From positions 1 through 55,327 of the forward strand of contig NZ_BOMS01000162.1 in assembly GCF_016862315.1 (NCBI RefSeq): 55,327 bases of DNA. The letters are read 5' to 3'. The DNA comes from Actinoplanes palleronii (lineage in GTDB: Bacteria; Actinomycetota; Actinomycetes; Mycobacteriales; Micromonosporaceae). Shown piece by piece: positions 49,852 to 55,327 of the stretch. The notes under the pieces are model-generated. The model was not told where the DNA came from. It ran no database searches and saw only the letters and a list, made by a program, of their open reading frames with translations. The stretch's first letter is position 1, and each line of letters opens with the position of its first letter. A program made the position numbers and the translations under genes.

Positions 49852-49933
49852 GTTCGCACTGTCGGTCCGATCACCGCGAACCTGAGGTAGATCTCTCAAC
49901 GTACCTTTTTGTCAGTAAATCTATAGGTAAAGT

Positions 49934-50102
49934 ATGCATTATCGATCGCCGCTGGGAGATGTGACGGGCCTCGAGGACGTCGACGTCGTGGTGGCCGGCG
50001 GAGGGGCGGTCGGCTCCGCGGCCGCCTGGCAGCTGGCTCGCCGCGGGCTGCGGGTGGTGCTGCTCGAACAGTACGAGCCCGGACACACCCGAGGCGCGTC
50101 GC
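49934..50102 (+). pseudogene. Truncated FAD-dependent amine oxidase fragment
   Basis: From ATG 49934 about 56 residues encode the start of a SolA/DadA-like FAD oxidase. DVDVVVAGGGAVGSAAAWQLARRGLRVVLLEQYEPGHTRGAS has the FAD GxGxxG loop. After this the sequence loses similarity (CGLGRHRRRGQRRAG) as the fragment runs into the 3' end of the convergent lipoprotein gene. The rest of the family (about 330 residues) is absent from the window. The start region is unusually AT-rich for this genome. Confidence 0.75.
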
Positions 50103-50181
50103 GCTGCGGTCTCGGCCGACATCGGCGTCGCGGACAGAGACGGGCAGGCTTCGGGCCGGGAGCGCTGAAGTCCGGTCCTGG

Positions 50182-50649
50182 TCAGGAAGCCGGGACCGCG
50201 GCGGCGACGCAGGCGCTGTGGAGCCGGCCCACCGCGTCCAGGAGATCGTCCTGGGCGTTTGCCGCGTCGTCGCCGATCGCCGTGCTCAGCCAGGCTTTGT
50301 AGCGGCTCTGCACCTGCGCGCCGGCTTGTTCGATGCGCGCGATGCCCGACTTGGCGGCGTTCGTGACGATGGCCTTGATCATCGACTCGTCGATTTCCAT
50401 CGCCTCGCCGGTCCGGGGCGCCTTGGCCGCGAGCTTGCAGGCCGTGCCCGCTTCTGCGGTGGCTTTCTCCGCGGTGCCTTCCGCCGTGGCGTCTGTCCTG
50501 GCGCTGGGGGAGGACACCGGCGTGGCTTTCTCCGCGGCCGCCGCGGATGACGGCGCCTGCGGTGCGGCGGCGGGTGCCGGATCGGCCGGGCCGCAGGCGG
50601 AAACGGACAACAGGACGAGCACTGCCGTGAAGATCTGCACATGCCGCAT
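50182..50649 (-). CDS. Exported lipoprotein, unknown function
   Basis: This 155-residue lipoprotein has a signal peptide with lipobox (LSVSAC) and then a low-complexity Ala/Pro/Ser/Lys stretch to about residue 70. The compact C-terminal domain (SMIKAIVTNAAKSGIARIEQAGAQVQSRYKAWL, then DDLLDAVGRLHSACVAA) has two cysteines that could pair. No family is recognised. ATG 50647-50649 is preferred over the upstream in-frame ATG at 50679. It is convergent with the truncated oxidase remnant. Confidence 0.7.
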   Translation of the reverse strand: MRHVQIFTAVLVLLSVSACGPADPAPAAAPQAPSSAAAAEKATPVSSPSARTDATAEGTAEKATAEAGTACKLAAKAPRTGEAMEIDESMIKAIVTNAAKSGIARIEQAGAQVQSRYKAWLSTAIGDDAANAQDDLLDAVGRLHSACVAAAVPAS

Positions 50650-50788
50650 GAGGGCACGGTAGAGACAAAATGCTCCCACCGGCCTCAGCCGTCCGGCCGG
50701 GATGCCGCCGGTCTGGCTCTTGATGTGGCCGGGATGCCGTCGGTGATGTGGCCGGGATGCCGCCGGCCGGGCAGTGGCAGACGCGGCC

Positions 50789-50821
50789 GGGCCGTGGCCA
50801 CCGCATCGGTGGTCACGGCCC
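50789..50821. terminator. Hairpin terminator after the DHA2-type MFS gene
   Basis: A 15-bp stem (50789-50803 with 50807-50821, one mismatch) with a 3-base loop lies 20 bp after the MFS stop on the minus strand. To its left are three copies of GGCCGGGATGCCG (50695, 50727, 50750). Confidence 0.65.
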
Positions 50822-50841
50822 GGTTCGTGCTTGCTGTGTGG

Positions 50842-52320
50842 TCAGGCCTTGCTGTGGTGCAGGACGTGGATCTCGTCGGGTTCCGGCGGCAGGTCGCTGA
50901 CGCCGGTGTCGACGGCCTGCTCGTGGCGCTTGTGCGCGGAGGGCAGGGCGAGGGCGGCGACGATCGCGAGGACGGCCACACCGGCGCAGACCCAGAAGCC
51001 GTTGGTGAAGGCGGCGTCGGTGGGCAGGCCCTGCGCGGTGGTGTTGGAGGTGATGACCGCGGCGACGACCGCGGTGCCGATGCTGCTGCCGATGGTCCGG
51101 GCGATGGTGTTGACGCTGGTGGCCTCGCCGGTCTGTGCGGCCGGGACGGCCTCGATGATGGCGTTGGACATGGCCGCGAACGCGAAGCCGATGCCGGCGC
51201 CGGTCAGGATGCCGGACGCGAGGACCTGCCAGATCTGGCCGTGCGCGAGCGCGGGCAGGGTGAACGCGCCGACGACGAACACGGCACCGAGGAACATCGG
51301 GAGCTTCGGACCGTACTTCCGGTTCAGGATGCCGGCGAGCGGTCCGAAAACGACCATCATCACGACGGTCGGCAGCAGGAACAGCCCGGCGGTGGAGACC
51401 GACTTGCCGAAGCCGTAGCCGGTCGCGGCCGGGAGCTGCAGCAGCGTCGGGACCAGCAGGAACGTGCCGAACATCGCGAAGCCGAGGATCAGGGCGACCA
51501 GGTCGGTGGCCCACACGCCGCGGATCTTCATGAGCTTCATGTCGATCAGCGGCTCCTTGACCCGCAGCTCGACCAGGACGAAACCGATCAGGCCCACCAC
51601 GCCGAGGGCGAGCAGGCCGATGGTCTTGGCCTCACCCCAGCCCCAGGCCTGGCCCTTGCTGATCGCGAGCAGCAGGGAGACCAGCGACACCGACAGGATG
51701 CTCGCGCCGAGGACGTCGAGCTTGCCGGGCGAGCGGACCGGGGATTCCTTCATGCCGAAGATCGCGCCGGCCAGGGCGATGGCGATCAGGCCCAGCGGCA
51801 GCCAGAACAGCCAGTGCCACGAGAGGTGCTCGACGATCGGGCCGGCGGCGACGATGCCGATGCCGGCACCGACACCGAAGATCGCCGAGATCAGGCCGAC
51901 CGTGGTGGCGACCCTCTCGCGGGGCAGCTCGTCGCGGACCATGCCGATCGACAGCGGCAGGATCGCGCCGGCCGCGCCCTGGAAGATGCGGCCGACGATC
52001 AGCACTGCCAGGTTCGGCGCGAGAGCGGCGATCACGGTGCCGACGGCCAGGATGGCCAGGACGCCGATCAGGACCTTGCGTTTGCCGGCGATGTCGCCGA
52101 GGCGCCCGAGGATCGGCGTGAGCACCGACGCGGACAGCAGGTAGGCGGTGACGACCCAGCTGACGTCGCTGGTCGTGGCGTTCAGGTCACGCCCGATGGT
52201 GGCCAGCGCGGGTGACACCAGCGACTGGAGCACCGCGAACGCCAGACCGCCGAGCGCGAGGTAGAGCACCAGCAGACTGCTGGCGGGTTGGCGAGTGGGG
52301 TCTTCGACTGTGTGGCTCAT
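50842..52320 (-). CDS. DHA2-type MFS efflux transporter
   Basis: This major facilitator has 492 residues and 14 predicted helices. Motif A-like LGRLGDIAGKRKVLIG follows helix 2, with DVSWVVTAYLLSASVLTPI before it and GRIFQGAAGAILPLSIGMVRD in helix 4. Motif C-like residues are in helix 5 (GVGAGIGIVAAGPIVEHLSW). These are marks of the QacA/EmrB (DHA2) drug exporters. ATG at 52318-52320 has GAGG upstream. It is divergent from a TetR repressor, with a palindrome between them. The substrate is unknown. Confidence 0.92.
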   Translation of the reverse strand: MSHTVEDPTRQPASSLLVLYLALGGLAFAVLQSLVSPALATIGRDLNATTSDVSWVVTAYLLSASVLTPILGRLGDIAGKRKVLIGVLAILAVGTVIAALAPNLAVLIVGRIFQGAAGAILPLSIGMVRDELPRERVATTVGLISAIFGVGAGIGIVAAGPIVEHLSWHWLFWLPLGLIAIALAGAIFGMKESPVRSPGKLDVLGASILSVSLVSLLLAISKGQAWGWGEAKTIGLLALGVVGLIGFVLVELRVKEPLIDMKLMKIRGVWATDLVALILGFAMFGTFLLVPTLLQLPAATGYGFGKSVSTAGLFLLPTVVMMVVFGPLAGILNRKYGPKLPMFLGAVFVVGAFTLPALAHGQIWQVLASGILTGAGIGFAFAAMSNAIIEAVPAAQTGEATSVNTIARTIGSSIGTAVVAAVITSNTTAQGLPTDAAFTNGFWVCAGVAVLAIVAALALPSAHKRHEQAVDTGVSDLPPEPDEIHVLHHSKA

Positions 52321-52355
52321 CGTGATCCTCGGAGCTGGGAGGCTTTCGGCTTTTA

Positions 52356-52383
52356 CACAGTACGCCGAAGGTGTCTCACTGTG
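52356..52383. promoter_or_regulatory. TetR-type operator candidate
   Basis: CACAGT (52356-52361) and ACTGTG (52378-52383) are inverted repeats separated by 16 bp. They lie in the 93-bp gap between the MFS and TetR genes and fit control of both by the TetR protein. Confidence 0.55.
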
Positions 52384-52413
52384 CCAAGTCTGGCCGGGTG
52401 TACGATTGGTCTC

Positions 52414-53007
52414 ATGGACGCGAAGAGCGAAAGTCTGCGGGAGCGCACCCGGCGTGCCGTGCAGGCCGAGCTGACGCTGGTGGCGATCGACCTGTTCGTC
52501 GAGCAGGGTTATGACGCCACCCCGGTCGAGCAGATCGCCGAGGCCGCGGGGATGTCCCGGCGCAGCTTCCATCGCTATTTCGGCAGCAAGGACGAGGTGA
52601 TGGTGGCGGTGCTCGCCGCCTCCGGCGAGCGGCTCACCGCGGCCCTCGCCGAGCGCCCCGCCGGTGAGCCGCCCTGGACGGCGCTGCGCCGCAGCTTCGA
52701 CGGCATCGTGGAGAGGATGGCCGACCCCCGGTCGCTCGCCATCACCCGGATGATGCGCGACAGCCCCTCCCTGCACGCGAGTCATCTGCACCGGCAGACG
52801 TCCTTGCGGAAGAGCCTTGCCGACGTGCTGGCCGCCCGCCTGCCCGATGACCTCGCCGAGGATCAGCGCCGTCTGGGTGCCGCCGCGCTCGCCGCGTCCG
52901 CGCTCGCCTGCCTCGAGATCGCCCAGTCCGAGTGGAGCGACCACGACGGCCGGCGGCCGCTCGCCGGGCTGCTCGACATCGCGATGAACTCCGTCACCCC
53001 GATGTGA
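52414..53007 (+). CDS. TetR-family transcriptional regulator
   Basis: This regulator has 197 residues. The DNA-binding part is RRAVQAELTLVAIDLFVEQGYDATPVEQIAEAAGMSRRSFHRYFGSKDEVMVAVL, with the canonical FHRYFGSKDE recognition helix end. The ligand domain is helical and diverse, ending LACLEIAQSEWSDHD. ATG 52414 was chosen. It is divergent from the MFS exporter and is its probable repressor. Confidence 0.91.
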   Translation: MDAKSESLRERTRRAVQAELTLVAIDLFVEQGYDATPVEQIAEAAGMSRRSFHRYFGSKDEVMVAVLAASGERLTAALAERPAGEPPWTALRRSFDGIVERMADPRSLAITRMMRDSPSLHASHLHRQTSLRKSLADVLAARLPDDLAEDQRRLGAAALAASALACLEIAQSEWSDHDGRRPLAGLLDIAMNSVTPM

Positions 53008-53037
53008 CATGCTTCCCGTCGTTACATTTGTTTCATC

Positions 53038-53085
53038 ACGGTTCCGGAACCGTTACGTATTGACGCAGGTCTCGCGGTGTAACAA
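53038..53085 (+). promoter_or_regulatory. Promoter with ACGGTTCCGGAACCGT palindrome for the GH30 gene
   Basis: A perfect 16-bp palindrome at 53038-53053 lies directly upstream of TTGACG (53060-53065). A TAACAATTC tract about 15 bp downstream could be the -10. The palindrome and its 7-base gap to the -35 match the NPP1 promoter at 34734-34784. Confidence 0.55.
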
Positions 53086-53116
53086 TTCTGGTCTCACTCG
53101 ACGGAGTGGGGGAGAA

Positions 53117-55027
53117 ATGATGCGGCGCGGTGTGGCGGCAGTTCTCGGCTTGGTTCTCGTCGTTCCCGGTTCGGCCGCGGCCGCCGGGCCTCGGCATCAT
53201 CACGAGGCGCGAGCGCGGGTCTGGGTCACCACCACCGATCGGGCCGAGCTGCTGCACGAGCGGGCGCCGGTCGCCTTCGGCCGGGGCGCGAGCACGCAAC
53301 CCACGATCACGGTCAACCCCGACCAGACGTACCAGCGGATGGACGGTTTCGGCGCGTCGATCACGGACTCCTCGGCGAGCGTGCTCTACCGGCTGGCGCC
53401 CCGGGAGCGGGACCAGGCCGTACGCTCGCTTTTTGATGTCAAAAACGGCATCGGCGTGAGTTTTCTGCGTCAGCCGATCGGCTCCTCCGATTTCACCGCG
53501 GCCGCCGGGCATTACACCTATGACGACGTTCCGGCCGGCCAGACCGATGTCGCGCTGCGGCATTTCAGCGTCGACCACGATCGCGCGCAGATCCTGCCGC
53601 TGCTGCGCCAGGCACGCCGGCTGAATCCGCAGCTGACGATTCTCGGGACGCCGTGGAGCCCGCCGGCGTGGATGAAGACCGGCGATTCGCTGGTCGGCGG
53701 CCGCCTCAAGGACGACCCGAAGATCTACGACGCGTACGCGCGCTACCTGGTGAAATTCGTCCAGGCCTATGCCGCGGCCGGCGTCCCGATCGACTACCTG
53801 ACCGTGCAGAACGAACCGCAGAACCGCAAACCCGGCGGCTACCCCGGCACCGACATGCCGGTGCGCCAGCAGGCCGCGGTCATCGAACGGCTCGGCCCGC
53901 TGCTGAAAAAAGCCAGCCCGAACACCAAAATCCTTGGGTACGACCACAACTGGCAGACCCACCCGGGCGACGTCGGGTCGACGCCGCCGGGGGAGGATCC
54001 GGAGACCGACTACCCGGACCAGTTGCTGGACACCCCGGCGGCGAAGTGGCTGGCCGGGACGGCCTACCACTGCTATTCCGGCGACCCGAGCGCGCAGACC
54101 GCGCTGCACCAGGCGCACCCGGACAAGGGCATCTGGTTCACCGAGTGCTCCGGTTCGCACGGCCCCGACGACACCGCCGAGCAGATCTTCCGCGGCACGC
54201 TGACCTGGCACGCCCGCAACCTGACCATCGGTGTCACCCGCAACTGGGGCAAGTCGGTGGTCAACTGGAACATCGCGCTGGACAGCACCGGCGGCCCGCA
54301 CCTGGGCGGCTGCGGCACCTGCACCGGCCTGCTCACGTTGCAGCCCGACGGCACGGTCCGCACCGACGCGGAGTACTACACGATCGGTCACCTGTCGAAG
54401 TTCGTCCGGCCCGGCGCGGTCCGCATCGCCAGCACGTCGTTCGGCACCACCGGCTGGAACGGCCAGATCATGGACGTCGCGTTCCGCAATCCGGACGGCT
54501 CCACCGCCCTGGTCGTCCACAACCAGAACGACGACCCGCGCACGTTCGCGGTCGCCGTCGGCACGCACACCTTTGAATACACCTTGCCCGGCGGTGCCCT
54601 GGCGACCTTCGTCTGGCCGCGTTCGGTCACCGCGCACCCCGGCGAGCTGCCCCTGACCGGCGCCACGGCCGTCGCCTACCCGCCCGGCGAGGGCGCCACA
54701 CTGGCCATCGACGGCGACGCATCGACCCGCTGGTCCAGCGGCGCAGCCCAGACCCCCGGCCAGTACCTCCAGGTCGACCTCGGCACCCCTCGAACGTTCC
54801 GCAGCCTGGCCATCGACAGCGGCGGCTACCTCGGCGACTACGCCCGAGCCTGGCAACTCTCGGTCAGCCCCGACGGCCAGCACTGGACCACCGCGGCGAC
54901 CGGCATCGGAATCGGTCAGCTCACCACCGTGAACCTGCACCCGACTCGAGCCCGCTACCTACGCCTGACGTCCACCACCAGCAGCCCCAACTGGTGGTCC
55001 ATCGCAGACCTACGCCTCTATCGCTGA
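53117..55027 (+). CDS. Secreted GH30 glycosidase with C-terminal F5/8-type (CBM32) domain
   Basis: This exported protein has 636 residues. The signal peptide ends near AAAAGP (about residue 23). The GH30 catalytic domain has QRMDGFGASITDSSASVL, FLRQPIGSSDFT and LGTPWSPPAWMKT. The acid/base Glu is in LTVQNEPQN (about residue 233) and the nucleophile Glu in FTECSG (about 342). The beta-rich GH30 tail is at 400-500. From about 510 to the end is a discoidin-like carbohydrate-binding domain (ASTRWSSGAAQTPGQYLQVDLG, ARYLRLTSTTSSPNWWSIADLRL). Likely a beta-glucosidase/glucosylceramidase or beta-1,6-glucanase. ATG 53117 has GGGGGAG just upstream. Confidence 0.93.
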   Translation: MMRRGVAAVLGLVLVVPGSAAAAGPRHHHEARARVWVTTTDRAELLHERAPVAFGRGASTQPTITVNPDQTYQRMDGFGASITDSSASVLYRLAPRERDQAVRSLFDVKNGIGVSFLRQPIGSSDFTAAAGHYTYDDVPAGQTDVALRHFSVDHDRAQILPLLRQARRLNPQLTILGTPWSPPAWMKTGDSLVGGRLKDDPKIYDAYARYLVKFVQAYAAAGVPIDYLTVQNEPQNRKPGGYPGTDMPVRQQAAVIERLGPLLKKASPNTKILGYDHNWQTHPGDVGSTPPGEDPETDYPDQLLDTPAAKWLAGTAYHCYSGDPSAQTALHQAHPDKGIWFTECSGSHGPDDTAEQIFRGTLTWHARNLTIGVTRNWGKSVVNWNIALDSTGGPHLGGCGTCTGLLTLQPDGTVRTDAEYYTIGHLSKFVRPGAVRIASTSFGTTGWNGQIMDVAFRNPDGSTALVVHNQNDDPRTFAVAVGTHTFEYTLPGGALATFVWPRSVTAHPGELPLTGATAVAYPPGEGATLAIDGDASTRWSSGAAQTPGQYLQVDLGTPRTFRSLAIDSGGYLGDYARAWQLSVSPDGQHWTTAATGIGIGQLTTVNLHPTRARYLRLTSTTSSPNWWSIADLRLYR

Positions 55028-55080
55028 CCCCTCCCCACCCCCGACCGTCCCAGCGGCCTCGGGCATCCCGACAGGTCCAG

Positions 55081-55165
55081 GTGTCCCGGCGGTCCGGGTG
55101 TCCCGGCGGTCCGGGTGTCCCGGCGGTCCGGGTGTCCCGGCGGTCCGGGTGTCTCGACGGTGCGG
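55081..55165. repeat. Five tandem 17-bp repeats
   Basis: Four exact copies and one degenerate copy (three differences) of GTGTCCCGGCGGTCCGG lie in the 300-bp gap after the GH30 gene. Otherwise the gap (55028-55327) holds no gene I can support. The near-palindromic unit (CCGGCGG/CCGG) could stack as hairpins. Confidence 0.8.
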
Positions 55166-55297
55166 GCCTCTGGCTGCTTCGGGCCCGGTTCGCTCCAGGC
55201 CGCCGCACCTCACGATTACTCCTGTCCGATACGAATACGGAGCGCCCGTCCGCAGGCTACGAGCCGAGTCCCGCGGTGGTCTCGCGCGACACCCGCC

Positions 55298-55319
55298 CCA
55301 CTCCCGACCGCGGCGCGCC
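55298..55319 (+). repeat. Partial copy of the hairpin-repeat flank
   Basis: These 22 bases match the flank at 14271-14302 (and 13114-13145) and run up to the window edge. A further hairpin copy may follow outside the window. Confidence 0.6.
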
Positions 55320-55327
55320 CCGGCCCC

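Noticed and set aside
49902..49929. TACCT...AGGTA inverted repeat as a fourth member of the CCTAY-N7-RTAGG family
   Set aside because: The spacer is 18 bp rather than 7 and the half sites are in a different order, so it does not fit the motif.
55081..55165. CRISPR-like direct repeats
   Set aside because: The 17-bp units are contiguous with no spacers, so this is a tandem repeat.

Overview
The window looks like chromosomal DNA of a high-GC actinomycete, most likely Actinoplanes or another Micromonosporaceae. I infer this from the very GC-rich codon use, the frequent GTG starts, the 1-8 bp translational overlaps, the SigE-family sigma factor, the DUF1684 and DUF5937 families and the richness in secreted glycoside hydrolases. 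I saw no rRNA, tRNA or CRISPR array.

Left part (1-24.5 kb), sulfur and transport. It opens with a structured 19-bp terminal-inverted-repeat element (1-159), a SnoaL-like gene and a hemolysin III-type membrane protein. A MetQ-MetN-MetI type importer, an orphan branched-chain amino-acid-type binding lipoprotein and a GGDEF-EAL protein follow. Next comes a metX-metY-CoA-binding operon whose 5' end is abutted by a decayed TnpB element. An OsmC protein and a FAD oxidoreductase with no canonical start codon come next, then an alpha/beta hydrolase with an internal repeat array, an M20 peptidase, a peroxiredoxin-like protein, an ArsR/MFS pair, and a DUF1684 gene with a five-gene peptide-type ABC importer. 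One 17-bp palindrome (CCTAY-N7-RTAGG) lies upstream of three of these loci (metQ, the peroxiredoxin-like gene, DUF1684-ABC). I infer a local regulon that ties them to sulfur nutrition.

Middle part (24.6-38.3 kb), secreted enzymes and envelope signalling. It holds a cold-shock-like protein coupled to a secreted TIM-barrel protein, a SigE-family sigma factor with a membrane partner, and a secreted GH5 cellulase under a CebR-like box. It also holds a remarkable single polypeptide joining an ECF sigma factor, a zinc-type anti-sigma motif, one membrane helix and a GH99-like extracytoplasmic domain. A MarR/CocE hydrolase operon, an NPP1-like secreted protein, a PrsW protease, an NhaA-DsbA fusion and a DUF3558 lipoprotein complete it.

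Right part (38.4-55.3 kb). A divergent seven-gene glycosyltransferase/WcbI island (38390-45750) has tightly overlapping genes on both arms. After it come a VOC protein, a small repeat protein, a GAF protein with a coupled partner, a GGDEF-EAL protein with a dead GGDEF site, a truncated FAD oxidase remnant, a lipoprotein, a TetR/MFS efflux pair and a secreted GH30-CBM32 enzyme. The GH30 promoter shares its palindrome and spacing with the NPP1 promoter.

A family of long hairpins (24-bp stems) punctuates gene ends at 13150, 14212, 24578 and 33782. All calls were made by reading the sequence; no database search was run.
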